From Terebella lapidaria (taxonomy: Eukaryota; Annelida; Polychaeta; Terebellida; Terebellidae): a stretch of DNA of 64,000 nucleotides. The DNA is taken from assembly GCA_949152475.1 (NCBI GenBank), contig OX424561.1, positions 20,702,481-20,766,480 of the forward strand. Direction: 5' to 3'. Below, one piece after another: positions 1-10,614 of the stretch. Position numbers and translations under genes: made by a program. How positions within the stretch are numbered: the stretch's first letter is position 1; every line of letters begins with the position of its first letter. The notes under the pieces were generated by a model. It saw only the letters and a program-made list of their open reading frames with translations. It was not told where the DNA came from and searched no databases.

Positions 1-165
1 TGACATGGTCCGAAACTGAACAATCATTTGCCGGATGAATAAGATATCACATATCAAAGGTTTTCATGGATATCTAAACTCTCAGAATTTTATCGCCACA
101 TATCATTATGAGAGATCAAGCAAAGCAATGCAGTTGATCATACAAGCGCTGGCCTCAGGGTACTG

Positions 166-629
166 AGATTGACCTGGTCATGATATATGCAAATTACCAA
201 TTGTTGTTGGACACATATTAATACAGTTTGGACCTCTGGGTACCATCAACTGTTGGCTGGTGGCACAAGGGTAGAGCTAGCAAGAAAATATATATAAGCT
301 TACTGTCAAGGAACCCATAGGTGACATGTTTCAAGGATGGACTGAATCGAGAACATAAAAATGTGAAATGTGTGTTAGTACAATCATTTGTTATCCACTG
401 ATCAGGAATTAACTAGTTTGAAAACGAAATATGGCAAAGAAATATGCAAGTGACCTAAAGTATGAACCTTACTTCAAATAAACGTGTGTCTTGCAACACA
501 ACTCTCCAACACTATTGACAATGATCATACCAGTGGTAAAACTACTGATACCACATGAATACGGATTTGGAGAACACCCGAATGAAATGTGTGTTTGAGT
601 TGAAGAGTCGCAATAGATATTGTAATATT
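166..629 (+). repeat. Family E dispersed repeat, partial copy
   Basis: The stretch matches other places in the window near 15.65, 21.36 and, inverted, 40.5 kb. Shared landmarks are a 'tatatgcaaattacca..ttgttg' segment, then 'cctctgggtacc', then 'tttgagt..gagtcgca'. It runs into a reverse transcriptase fossil at about 630. No coding capacity is seen. Family E is an unclassified repeat of at least 1.1 kb and this copy is diverged and internally shortened. Confidence 0.6.
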
Positions 630-1035
630 TCTAAGCAGCAACATTCCTATGTCACCGGCATATGGTGTGTTTGTTTCTCAACTTATACGCTATTCCAGAG
701 CTAGTTGCAAATATGAGGACTTTGTCTATCGAAGTGCCCAGCTAGTCTCTAAACTGCTGCGACAAGGATATGTTTTACCAAGACTTATAGCTGCGTTTAA
801 GAAACTCTATGGATGTCATCATGATCTGGTTGATAAATACAGCAAATCCATGTCTGCCATGCAACTAGATCTATTTTCATGTTAATTTTGGGGAATTCAT
901 GACGGGTGCCACTAGTGGGGCAGGAAATGCTCACTCTTTCCGGAACACCTGATTTCACCTCCTAATGGCCATTTTTGGGGGTTCATGAGTTTCCCTGTCA
1001 TTTTTGTTTTCTCTCACTTCGTATGCCTGATATGA
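630..1035 (+). pseudogene. Reverse transcriptase element fossil, C-terminal end and 3' flank
   Basis: About 85 residues resemble the end of an RT-encoding element family that I recall from marine invertebrate genomes, with the order SPAYGVFVSQLIRYSRA, then KLLRQGY, then YGCHHDLVDKYS. The stop at 883-885 is where I would expect the family's end. The next ~140 bases (GGGTGCCACTAGTGGGGCAG, then a 'cacctgatttcacctcc' segment) look like the 3' non-coding part I associate with this family. Only the terminal portion is present, so it is a dead fragment. Two other fossils here (50.8-51.3 and 57.9 kb) appear to be other parts of the same family. I cannot place it with certainty; a Penelope-like or related RT group is possible. 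Confidence 0.7.
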
Positions 1036-1171
1036 CTTTCTGTCCCCGGACTATGAGATTGGATAACAGACCCTGTTTTGTTTGCTCGGAATACTTAATA
1101 CTGGGTATTGATTCCACGTCTATTAGTCAGAGGCCCATAGACCGAGGAACGTCTTATTTATCAGAACTTTG

Positions 1172-1340
1172 TTCCAAAATGGCAGCCATTTTGGACGGAA
1201 AGTGGCCAATTTAGGACTTCTGCGGCCATTTTCTCAACAACTACCTGATCAGTTTTGAGATTTTAATTTCAAAAGATTCACCTCATGTACCTCTATTATG
1301 TGTATAAGTTTCGTTGCTGTGAATCGCCGGTCTGCACGTA
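1172..1340 (+). repeat. Family A fragment
   Basis: This piece matches the leader of family A near 26.65 and 37.82 kb: a 'caaaatggc.gccattttt' block, 'ggccaattt.ggactt', then 'tgtataagtttc.ttgc' and 'tgaatcgc'. The minisatellite part of family A is absent here. It adjoins a family B copy. Confidence 0.6.
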
Positions 1341-1344
1341 AAAT

Positions 1345-2262
1345 TACATGTTACGTGACATTTTTTTTGTGGTGATGTTATTTTTAGTTATGTAAACTTC
1401 TCGAAGTACTGAAGATTACATGACACACATTCCCTAAACGGGTAATTTGCATCTGAGATTTATCTGATTTAGGGAAATTAGTCTATAGCAAGAGTACATA
1501 TTTTGCAAGTGCATGTTTTCATTTGGTGCAGAACTCCAGGGCTGTACATGTAATTTGGTTATTATTGTGAGATAAGTCTTTCAGGAAGATCTATGACACA
1601 AATACCACAATATTTTGACGATACCAATAAAAATTCAAAAGACAAATTCTTTGGAATAGAAACGCAACCCAACCAAATCCAACGACAAACTGGCGTCTCG
1701 TGGTGTTGCCGCTTGAAAAACTACAAACTAATGACATTATGTACTTCATGGATGTGATAAACACGTCGAGGTCGTGAATCCCTCGTAATGCACGGACCTT
1801 AACCGCACGGACATGTGATGAATATCACTGACAAGCCACATGACAGATCTGATGCATCTCTGTTACTGACGTGAACACCGGTAATTACTAATTACTGAGA
1901 TTCTCTCAATTACGGGAATGTGTCAGTAAAACGTTTAGATTGATAACTGCTCGCCACCGAACCACGCAGGTTTTTCCCATTTTGCAAAAAAATGCATTTT
2001 GTAAAAATGAAATGTAAACTGGTTCATTTTTAGTAAACGCGTTCTTAATAATACCTATTTCATGTACAACATTTTCATGCCGAAACAATATGATCATAAT
2101 ATCATACTATTTTGGTTAGTTCGGCTCTCCAGGCAAACCTTGTTTTCATTGTATGTTTTCAACGGATGATCATATTCACAGGGAAAACCTTGAAGTGCAT
2201 TTTCTTACTCATGACATTTGATGTTTATTCACCTTTTGTACACAAGTAGAAATAAATGGATA
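1345..2262 (+). repeat. Family B dispersed repeat, long copy
   Basis: This is matched in inverted orientation at 28.05-28.88 kb and in the same orientation at 36.5-37.2 kb. Landmarks are 'cttctcgaagtactgaagat', 'attttgacgataccaat', 'acacgtcgaggt.gtgaat', and 'gatctgatgcatctc'. The end is sharp at a 'caccttttgtacacaagtag' block. No TIR or protein is recognised. The short minus-strand frame across 1906-2097 recurs, altered, in the 28-kb copy, which fits repeat sequence rather than a gene. Confidence 0.7.
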
Positions 2263-2269
2263 CCGACAA

Positions 2270-2905
2270 ACATACAAATCTATACACGAATTTTACATAT
2301 CAGTTTAAATGGTCAAATCCGAGTGACACCAAAGACACCCACCCAATAAAAACAAGGACAACCAGCCAGCTGAGTGTGCGATCATGTGCTCCAGAAGAGT
2401 GAGCATACATACCCACACTGGCATATTGAGATGCAAATATATGTACGAAACTATAAGGATGATATCTTCCATCATATGTGTGACGGGCTAGGCGTGACCT
2501 TCAATCATACCATAGTGACGACCATAAAACTTCTTGAATGCCAACCTCAGTCTGGGCTACGTATCCCTGTTTGAGAAGTTCGATAGTCAAATCATGTGCT
2601 CTGACTATGAATTCCTGGTAAGATGAACATGCTCTAGCATAACGGATTAACTGGAACATGCGGATGTGTAGGCTGGTGATGCTAGGATATTACTACTCAA
2701 GACAGGAAAATTTATAATATATGGGAAAAAATCGTCACGTGTGTCAAATAACCTTCATACAATTTGCCTTTATGTTCAATTTCAAATTTAATGTGAAGAT
2801 AAGAAGCCTACACTGGGGAATGTGTTGTTTATCTGATTTCCAGTTCGTCTGGATATATCTCATGTTGGCATGAAGTGGCACTGTATTGAATCTGTCCATG
2901 CATTA
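2270..2905. other. Unassigned AT-rich DNA
   Basis: I see no coding, RNA or repeat signature here. The 66-codon frame at 2374-2574 has no recognisable domain and no neighbouring exon-like signal. Confidence 0.4.
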
Positions 2906-2907
2906 GA

Positions 2908-3040
2908 CAAATATCTTTTACAACCTGGCAATAAAGCACGCAGTCACATTTTATTGTTCGTTCCAGTAAGTTACTTCGAGATTGTCTAAGGCCCAGTCAA
3001 CCAGTTAACAGCTCTGATATATCACCTTAAACAGGGAGAA
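2908..3040 (+). repeat. Family N short repeat
   Basis: It shares 'ctggcaataaagcacgca', 'cattttatt.gttcgttcca' and 'ctaaggcccagtca.ccagtt' with 39365-39500 (+) and, inverted, 17060-17195. The copies are clearly homologous but diverged. The class is unknown. Confidence 0.6.
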
Positions 3041-4104
3041 GTACATGCATTTCCTCGTGAGATTATTTGTGTTCCCCAGCTTGTAATTAATTTGATATTT
3101 TTCTGTTATTTTCGTTGATGGAGGCTTCTGTGTCGAACTTGATAATTATTCGCTATTGCATGGTCATTTCTGGTGCGTCGTGAAAATGGTTTGAAAACAA
3201 AAGCTAATCACTTCCTTTATGGAATGTATTATGGAATGCCTGTATATATGCATGCCTATAAGCTGCTGAACATCAAAAGACTGACAACGTCCATTCCAAT
3301 GGTGGAGATATAAATTAAGATCTGTATCACCTGCTCGGACAGCCACATAGAATTTACAAATTTATTTAGAAATTGGAATCATAATACCATTGAAACTAAG
3401 TATATAGATGTGTATTTATCTTACTACTAGACCTGGTTGTATTGACTGTGTTGAATATGGCATGTTTGCATTGTGCATAGCAGACCAATGAATGTCCAAA
3501 ATTGTGCAAAAAGCACTGAACTCCACATATACAAGAGTTGGGGAGATGAATTACCGTGTTTTTGTTTCCGAAGAACAATACGAATATATCAGCTCCATCA
3601 GTTTAATTGTATCCCCCGAACGAAGTTCGGCGGATACTATGGATTTGTCTCCGTCGCGCCGCGTCCGCCGTAGAGATTATCTTGTGAACACTCTACAGGT
3701 TGCAAATCTTAACCGATTCTGATAATTTTTTTATACAGACACATCTTATGGTAAGATCCCGACACCAATCGATTTTGGTTGCAATAGCAACCAAATTGGC
3801 CGATTGGCGACACTTTTTGTGCTCAAATTACCCTGTTTAACTTGTGAACGCTCTACGAGTGGGAGTTTTCGATGAATGATGACGAAATCGCACTGGCTCA
3901 ATGAGAAAGACCGTCACACGAAACCTATTGTTTTTCAGAATTATTGAATAAATATTGATTAGTTAATGGACTAACTTATTACAACCAATAAAATACCCAC
4001 TTTGACATCTGTGATCACTCCATTACCATGTACTATGAAAGCAAATGGCACTGGATTCTTTTTTCAGAATGGAAAACTGATGTTTTTGGTGAAAACAGAA
4101 CAAT

Positions 4105-4740
4105 ATTATTGAATAAGTTAACTTTAGTTTTACTAAAGTTTTAGTTTTAGTTTGACCACAATAAAAATTTATTTATTATTAAGCTCAACAGGGAAAATGT
4201 TTTGTCCAGTACATATTCCATGGGTGTAACCAAATAAGTTAACATTATTTTTACTAGCTAAGTCTATTTTTGACCTCAATAAAAATAGTTAAGACAAGAA
4301 ACATTTATTATTGAGCTCAACAAGGTAGAGGTTTTGTCCAGTACAGATTCTATGGGTGTAACTGATTAAGTTAACATTATTTTTACTAGTTAAGTCTATT
4401 ATTGACCACAATAAAAATAGTTAAGACAAGAAATCTTTATTATGGGGCTCAACAAGGTAAAGGTTCCGTCCAGTAGAGATTTTATGGCTGTAACCAAATA
4501 AGTTAACATTATTTCTGCAAGTTAAGTCTATTATTGACCTCAATGAAAATGTTTAAGACGAGAAATACTTATTATTGGGCTCAACAAGGTGAAGGTTCTG
4601 TCCAGTAGAGATTTTGTGACTGTAACCAAATAAGTTAACATTATTTTTAGCCAGTTTAGTCTATTATTGATCACAGTAAATATATTCAAGACGGAAAACA
4701 TTTACCTGGTATTATTGAGCTCAACCAGGTAATGGAATTT
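4105..4740 (+). repeat. Minisatellite inside the Helitron-like element, ~120-bp unit
   Basis: About five imperfect units carry 'aaataagttaacattattt', 'taagtctatt.ttgacc', 'caataaaaat' and 'attgagctcaacaaggta'. Later units are more diverged. Internal tandem arrays are common in non-autonomous Helitrons. Confidence 0.8.
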
Positions 4741-4744
4741 CACA

Positions 4745-5300
4745 TTCGAACCTAAATTGGAACATATTTGGGGTAAAATTTTTTTTGTAATAAAAAAGCT
4801 TTTTGTGAAAACATTGATCTTGCTCGAATTTTGTCATCTGAAATGCAGTTTTGGTCAACTTTTACTTCAAATTTAAATATGAAACCACGTTTGGCAGATG
4901 TTATGAGTTAAAATATAACTTATGGTGAAGAGTTCGATCTGGCTCCAATTTCGTCATGCTGAAATGCAGTTTTGGTCAACTTTTACTTTGTAATTCAACT
5001 TGAAACCATGTTTGGTACATATTATGAATTAAAATTTAACTTATGGTGAAAAGTTCGATGTGGCTACAATTTCATCATCTTGAAATGCAGTTTTGGTCAA
5101 CTTTTACCTTGAATTTAAACTTGAAACCACGTTTGGTACATAGTATGAGTCAAAATTTAACTTATGGTGGAAAGTTCGATCTGGCTCCAATTGCTTCATC
5201 TTGAAATGCAGTTTTGGTCAATTTTTACTTTGAATTTCAACTTGGAACAAAGTTTGTCAAATATTCTGAGTTGAAAAGTCTGATCTGGCTGTAATTTGGT
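4745..5300 (+). repeat. Second minisatellite inside the Helitron-like element, ~122-bp unit
   Basis: About four units share 'gaaatgcagttttggtcaac', 'ttttactttgaattt', 'gaaacca.gtttgg' and 'gatctggctccaattt'. The consensus is unrelated to the preceding array, so two different tandem arrays lie side by side in one element. Confidence 0.8.
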
Positions 5301-5528
5301 TATTTTATCGATCATGTCGAAATGGAAATTCATATGCAATGATTTCAGTGATGATCTTGAATTCGACCTTCAATAAATGCAGCAATTTTGGTGAGAAAAA
5401 AAAGTAGTTATGGCGTAAGTTTTTAGATTTCTCTGGTAATCTTTTTTAGCCCTTGATCTAGTTTTTCACACTATCAGTAATATTTTTGGGGCAACAGGGA
5501 TGATAGGGCTATGGGGGGTACACGCAAG

Positions 5529-5555
5529 CGGTCGTAGGCGACCGGAAGCGTCTAG
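5529..5555 (+). other. Helitron-type 3' terminus: hairpin plus CTAG
   Basis: A six-base perfect stem with a four-base TAGG loop is followed by GAAGCGT and then CTAG, with T as the first flanking base. This arrangement is the expected termination signal of a rolling-circle transposon. Confidence 0.75.
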
Positions 5556-6051
5556 TTGACAGGTGCATTTGTCAAACGTCAGTGTCGCTAGCTCACTTGT
5601 ACAGTTTGATCAACACGAGGTGTCTCGGATAGTGCACGCAATGATTACAGCTACTGCGACTCATCTACTCAAACGGACATATTATCTGGGACATTCCGCA
5701 AGTCTGTGTCATGTATCAAATGTTCACATTATATTATGAGATATATAACCAGTATCGTAATCCTTATCAATATTATTGGAGGGATGCATTGCAGGACCAT
5801 TACAGGCCATTGATTAAAATGAAACCTGCAGGCTGAAATAATAGAAACATACGAAGTGGAAGAGCAAGTCTATAAAATACCTGAAGAGATTCATATATCA
5901 ATGGAACCCATTGGTCGTTTTTGCCACATTCACTTCCCCAACTGTGGACACTTATAACTGTAATAACACTGGTATGCCACGTTTATCAATAAATGAATAC
6001 ATATTGCAAATAAATGACTCTTTCAGGAATATTCTCGAATCAATACTTACC

Positions 6052-6125
6052 TACGGAGCCGCTGAAAGGACATGAGAGAAATATTTCTTGGCATATCGTT
6101 ATTGCGTTCCCTCGCATTCAATGCT
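6052..6125 (+). repeat. Family K short repeat
   Basis: It carries TACGGAGCCGCTGAAAGGAC, then 'agaaatattt.ttgg', then 'cgttattgcgttccctcgca'. The same order is seen at 37247-37383, where the last part is amplified. It abuts the end of the minus-strand E copy. Confidence 0.65.
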
Positions 6126-6299
6126 AAATTTGGCTGATTTTGAAATTGATACTAACTTTAAATGTTTTTAAATACGCATGGGAAAAATGATGGAATGCGA
6201 ATAATAACACAACTAAGGTGCAATATGATTGGTGAATCTGTGTTATTTATTGAACATCAGTTTCATTGCAACCAGTTATCTTGATGTGCTTCACCAAAG

Positions 6300-6870
6300 T
6301 AACACGAACTCGTGATATATAAAAATATATGTTACATCTCGATATTTTTGTAACTTGTTTACACCGGTTTTTGACGATAGTTTTTGCGATCTAAATGTTA
6401 TCGTTCTATACTTGGCATACTTCACATGGGAGTCAAACGGCAATTTTTTAAAACAAATTTCAGAAATTGAAGAAGTTGGCAATCTATCTCAATGTTAAAT
6501 TTCCGCCCAAAACGGGATCTCGAGAATCTGAGCATATTCGAGGATGTGGTCCTGTTAACATTCATCAGGTTTCGAAATATTATTGTAGCTTTGGACTAGA
6601 AAACAGATTGAGGGTGTATTCTACACAAAACACGTTGATTTTGAAAGAAATCAGAAATTGAATGACATGGTTAAATTTAACATTGGGTCAGATAGGCTAT
6701 TTTTTTCAATTTTCGAGATAGAAATATGGAATTCGGTAGAGAATTGCCGTTTGACTCCGAGGTGAAGTATGCCAAGTTATAGAATGATACCTTCTAACAT
6801 CGCAAAAATATCAGCGCAAAACAGTGTAAACGAGTTAGAAAAATCAGAGTATAATTATCAGATATCGATG
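6300..6870. repeat. Family I foldback repeat with ~130-bp inverted arms
   Basis: The left arm (about 6330-6455) and right arm (about 6735-6870) are imperfect reverse complements. Each has 'cttggcatacttcac', 'gagtcaaacggcaat', 'gttta.ac.g' and 'tttttgcgat'. A related copy, with one arm in direct rather than inverted order, lies at 19150-19930 and a fragment at 17330-17400. No protein is encoded. It may be an internally deleted DNA transposon, but I could not identify termini or a target duplication. Confidence 0.6.
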
Positions 6871-6969
6871 TTGCAATTGTATAAACAGATTTGTAATCCC
6901 ATCTCGTGCAAAACAGTTGAAATATATTTAAAAGGACTAATGCATTTACAATGTACATATTTATATCTG

Positions 6970-7030
6970 CTAAGCTGGATTCGTTCACTCTTCAACTTCA
7001 CCTCGATTTGATCCTGGTGATTTACAAAAT
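6970..7030 (+). repeat. Family M fragment
   Basis: Here 'ttcgttcactcttcaactt.acctcgatttga..ctggtgatttacaaa' matches the longer M copies near 29.55 kb (+) and, inverted, 35.6 and 43.98 kb. Only the end of the family is present. Confidence 0.5.
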
Positions 7031-7158
7031 GTGATTGTTCTTGGTATTTGTGGTAAAAAATGCTTATCACAGTGTGGATTTTGTAGCAACGACAAGCGCC
7101 CTGCCATTGTCCTGTTCATGTCTGCATATGTCTCACTCTTACAGCAACCTCCCGTTGA

Positions 7159-7695
7159 AGCAGCTGACTTCGAAACCAGTCAATATTATTTGAGAACTGT
7201 ATTTCATATTAATCATGCTAAACTAACTGAATGAAACATAATCACATCAAATGTAATGAAAATAACCAGTCCTCAGGGAAATTTTGCTCATTTGAACAGG
7301 CGGTTCTCGCGTAAATACAGGAATGTATCCATCACACGCAGATGTAAACAAAGCATAGAAGTGCGAGATAGACTGACAATTCCACTCACATCATGGTATA
7401 TCACTGATTATTTTCTCACAACTACACTGTATATGCACATACGAACTGGAAAATGTACTCGATGTGGACTTTAAGCGCGATTTGAGCATTTGTTTACATT
7501 CGGGTGTGATGGATACACTTCGTTTGTTTATTTACAAAACAGGTACAAAATGGGCACTAAAACGGATGAAAAGACAACTTGGTCGGACTGTAATCGTCAA
7601 AATCATTGAGCACACCTTTTCTCATATTGCATTAGATGTGTCTAACAAAAAAATGGTTTTGAGAAAAATATTGCATACATTCGAAGGCAGCAGCT
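7159..7695 (+). mobile_element. Family D MITE, TTAA-type, copy 1
   Basis: This is the first of three full copies of ~510-540 bp in the window, all in the same orientation (others at 43297 and 60925). The ends are imperfect inverted repeats of the type AGCAGCTGCCTTCGA..., continuing into 'caatat..ttt..gaaaac'. Flanks are TTGA on the left and TTAA on the right, close to a TTAA duplication. That is typical of piggyBac and Kolobok elements, and the AG start favours Kolobok, but this is inference. There is no transposase. Frames 7256-7474 and 7464-7742 lie inside it and are not conserved as reading frames in the other copies. Confidence 0.7.
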
Positions 7696-7739
7696 TTAAT
7701 AAGTTTACAAACACCACATACACGTGTTCATTTCTGGTC

Positions 7740-8060
7740 TAAAACAGAAAAGTTCCATTATACCCAGTGCACTGTACCATAACAAAATCCAAGAACGTCA
7801 TGAATAATATAATATCCTGTATGCCACTATCCCTTCTATCATGCCACATTCCGCTCAAGTGGTCTTGAAAGTAATGGCTCCCATAAAAAGTAGCAAGAGA
7901 GGAGATCTATCTTGCTCGTGCAAACTACAGATTGGGTATCATGGTAGAAAATATGGAGGAAAGTGAGGTAATTTGGCTGTGTCACAAATCTTTGAAGTAT
8001 CAAGCATAACGATTGAGTTAGGCATAATAGTTTTTAAGGTCACGTGATTCTTAAATGCAG
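7740..8060 (+). repeat. Family C/F, C part
   Basis: It contains 'atgccacattccgctcaagt', 'ggtcttgaaagtaatg.ctcccat', 'gcaagagagga' and 'gattgagttaggcataatag', shared with 8500, 13550, 29850, 31560 and 53100 and, inverted, 35.2, 51.8 and 60.4 kb. C/F is the most frequent repeat of the window. This copy stops just before the signal-peptide-like frame at 8062. Confidence 0.7.
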
Positions 8061-8061
8061 A

Positions 8062-8250
8062 ATGTTTAATTGGAAATTGATTATCTGGACGACATTGGTT
8101 GCGTTGATCGTATGCTTGCGTTCCCTTTCATCATATGCTGCTTTGGATGATGATACAGGTAACACAGTGAACAACAAACTGGTCCAAAAATCAAGCATTC
8201 CCATGACAATATATACCAACGGTTACATTTACATTTCATTCACAACATAA
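8062..8250 (+). CDS. Signal-peptide-like frame, possible first exon (weak)
   Basis: The ATG has A at -3. The first ~25 residues look like a secretory signal: MFNWK, then a hydrophobic core (LIIWTTLVALIVCL), then a polar end SLSSYA that would suit signal peptidase, then ALDDDTG. A possible donor (ACAG|GTAACA) follows residue 31; otherwise the frame ends at 8250. No downstream exon, domain or similarity is recognised, and the region sits between transposon fragments, so chance is a serious alternative. Confidence 0.15.
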   Translation: MFNWKLIIWTTLVALIVCLRSLSSYAALDDDTGNTVNNKLVQKSSIPMTIYTNGYIYISFTT

Positions 8251-8284
8251 ATACTTGGCGAAGTGCAATAAATATGTAATTCAG

Positions 8285-9100
8285 GTACTTGAAAGAAAAG
8301 CCTATCAGTGTTGGTTAGAGAGTAAAATGATGTGTTTGGTATGTTTCACATGCACTCTGTTTTGTCTTGTCCTTGGTTGCATGTGTTCGTTCTTCTAGCC
8401 AACTTTTGTGAATAACTACATTCACGTTTCCTTCAAACAGTGGAATACGTCATGACCAAAGGCAAGAATTCCATCCAGCATCTAATTTCCCATCAGAGTG
8501 TTATCGTTTATAACATTTAATATTCTGCTTGAGTGTTTTTGGAGTATTGGCTCCCATGTGAAGTCTGCACCAGCAAAGGACAGTAATGCTGGTGTAAATT
8601 ACATATGCATAATTCTTTGTCTTTCATGGCAGCGAGGTCACAGATTGAGTAAGATGGTAAGAAACATGAAAAGACGTTGCGGGCTATTTTGCTGTGGTAT
8701 TTTCATGTGGAATACATATTTGATACGTGAATATTTGTATAGTGATTAAGTCAGGCACGATAATATTGAATATCACATATTTGTAATAAGAAACGGAGTA
8801 TTCTCATAACATTCGTTGCATTTATTGAGGAACATGGTACATTGTGATTCAAAAATCAAAAAAAAATCGAAGTAACCCGAGATACTTTTGAACCGCCCTT
8901 TTAACATCACTGCTCTAAACATAGCTCATTTACAAAACTCATGTCATTATCCAAAGAGCACGACATAAAGAGAAAAAAATATCTCTGGTAATATCTAGCC
9001 CACAGCACGGACTGGATAGGCGAGTTTTCATGCTCAGTGATATAAAGATTTCTTTACTGATTTCTAATTTCGGGAATATAAGTAGCATGATGAACACGCG
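8285..9100 (+). repeat. Family C/F copy, near full length
   Basis: The order 'ttctagccaacttttgtgaa', 'aagtctgcacca.gcaaagga', 'catgtggaatacatatttga', 'gcacgacat.aa' and 'ggactggataggcgag' matches the copies at 13.3-14.06 and 31.34-31.98 kb. The last part corresponds to the F portion seen alone at 18.2 and 59.9 kb. No inverted termini or protein are recognised. Confidence 0.65.
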
Positions 9101-9372
9101 TCAAATTCCATTTCGATCCTTCTGTTTTGTGGCTGCCTAGCATTATAATGTATTGGAAATTCAAAAGAAAAAGACGATAATATGTATATTATTGTAGTCA
9201 GTTGAAAGATTGTAGTCAGTATTATTCATGAAGTGATATACATTTATCGGGATATCCAATATTATACACACCTATACATATGCCACCCACCCCTTCGGAA
9301 TAAAGGAAAGAATGACATCGAATTTACGATGAACGGTCATCAATGACCATGTATACTATAATCAAAAGAAGG

Positions 9373-9620
9373 AAGAAACATATATTCGTATACTGGTACC
9401 ATCAACAATTCAGATGTCAAAATCCTGATTTTGGGAAGGATATGGGTAATATTCATATCGGCATTGACCCAGTTATAACTCGATGTCTCTCGTCGACCGC
9501 CTCTATCAATTATATACGTATTCACATAATGATCGTTGTGCTTCAGGCGCCTTCAATTTGCACTTATATACCTGCGATAAATGTGTTGTTTGTGGTGTTG
9601 CTCTGAGGATGACATTCGTC
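9373..9620 (+). repeat. Family H repeat, copy 1
   Basis: It is homologous to 54436-54690 (+) and to the reverse complement of 63395-63735. Shared order is 'tcaaaatcctgattt', 'tgacccagtta.aactc', 'ccgc.t..attaagtattcac', 'gcgcttcaaactccttc' (consensus by eye) and 'gcgacaaatg'. Several short frames on both strands cover it in all three copies, but their sequences differ, which points to a decaying repeat rather than a gene. Confidence 0.6.
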
Positions 9621-9624
9621 GTGA

Positions 9625-10610
9625 AAAACAGACAAAGCTATTCCTCGGAGGAAAACACCAAACAGAAGATTGTTAGATCTATATTTCGTGTCATAATTCA
9701 ACATGTTCAATGGTTGTTCACCTCGACAATTTCTGGTATGAGAGTACATGAGTCTCCAACTAAAATCCCACTATTATAGATTGAGCTTGGACTCTAAAGA
9801 ACTATAAGTAGGTTTCGTTGAGAGAACCCGATTCTACTAATCTTCAAAATGCACACAAATTCATGGAATGTTATTTGATACTTTCATATTGATTTCCTTC
9901 AAAATGCAAAGCAAAATGCATAGCAATTAAAGATTTCCCTTTACTCAAGTGCAATACAGTTTGATGTAGTACAACTTAATTGATTTTTTGGCAAGCTAGT
10001 CATTTTCTCGTTGCTTGTGATGTTGAGTACACCAGAACTTTCAATACCAGAAACTACTGGTGAGATTCTGTCAGGTAACTGTCAGGATTTCATATTACGA
10101 TGACGAATTATTATTATTATTCTTTTATGACACACGGTGTGTCACGACATTGTCATAATAAAATATATGCAAATAAACGCCGAGCATCTTTGTTTGGATG
10201 CAAACAATACTCGTGTTGTGCATTAAATACGATAAGTACGCGAAAATCAGCTATATAGTGGACGATTAATTACTTAATATTTTATATGATGTTCTATCTA
10301 CCACTTTTGTTATTTTTTTATGATTAGTTACCTAGTGTGGCAAAGGATGCAATCAGACACCCATGAATAGTTGACTCGCGAGCATATATTTCTTTTGTGT
10401 GTCATAGTGTTAACTGTTCATTTATTATTCATGATATAAGTATCGAGTAATAATAGTTACCAGCTGTGACAGCAGGTTTCATTTCTCGAAAATCCATGAA
10501 TAGCTATAATCAAACGTGCGTGGAAATGAGCTAGATAGAATACACAACCATTATGGAATAGTTGATTCGCAATAGAATGTACATTAAATGTACATGGTAA
10601 ATGTTCTGGT
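9625..10610. other. Unassigned AT-rich DNA
   Basis: There is a short ATT microsatellite near 10107-10123. Two segments around 10370-10450 and 10500-10570 share 'agttga.tcgc' and similar phrases, suggesting an old internal duplication. Nothing else is recognised. Confidence 0.35.
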
Positions 10611-10614
10611 ATAT

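Larger units (their letters stand above)
3612..5555 (+). mobile_element. Non-autonomous Helitron-like element
   Basis: The 5' end is A|TC followed by a CCGAACGAAGTTCGG palindrome. The 3' end is CTAG|T, preceded by a perfect stem CGGTCG-TAGG-CGACCG (5529-5544) seven bases upstream. TC start, CTRR end, a short 3' hairpin, insertion between A and T, and no target duplication are the Helitron hallmarks. No Rep/helicase is encoded. The interior is mostly two minisatellites. Compared with uninterrupted E copies there are about six extra bases ('attgta') on the left flank, so the exact 5' boundary could be slightly different. Confidence 0.75.
3300..6050 (-). repeat. Family E copy on the minus strand, split by a Helitron-like insertion
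   Basis: The parts 3300-3611 and 5556-6050 are the reverse complement of 22.40-22.13 kb and 22.12-21.48 kb respectively, so they are two halves of one older E copy. The interruption at 3612-5555 lies exactly between 'cagctccatcagttt' and 'ttgacagg', which are adjacent in the uninterrupted copies near 22.12 and 16.34 kb. This gives an empty-site check for the insertion. Two overlapping frames at 3473-3722 run over the junction and are not considered genes. Confidence 0.75.
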
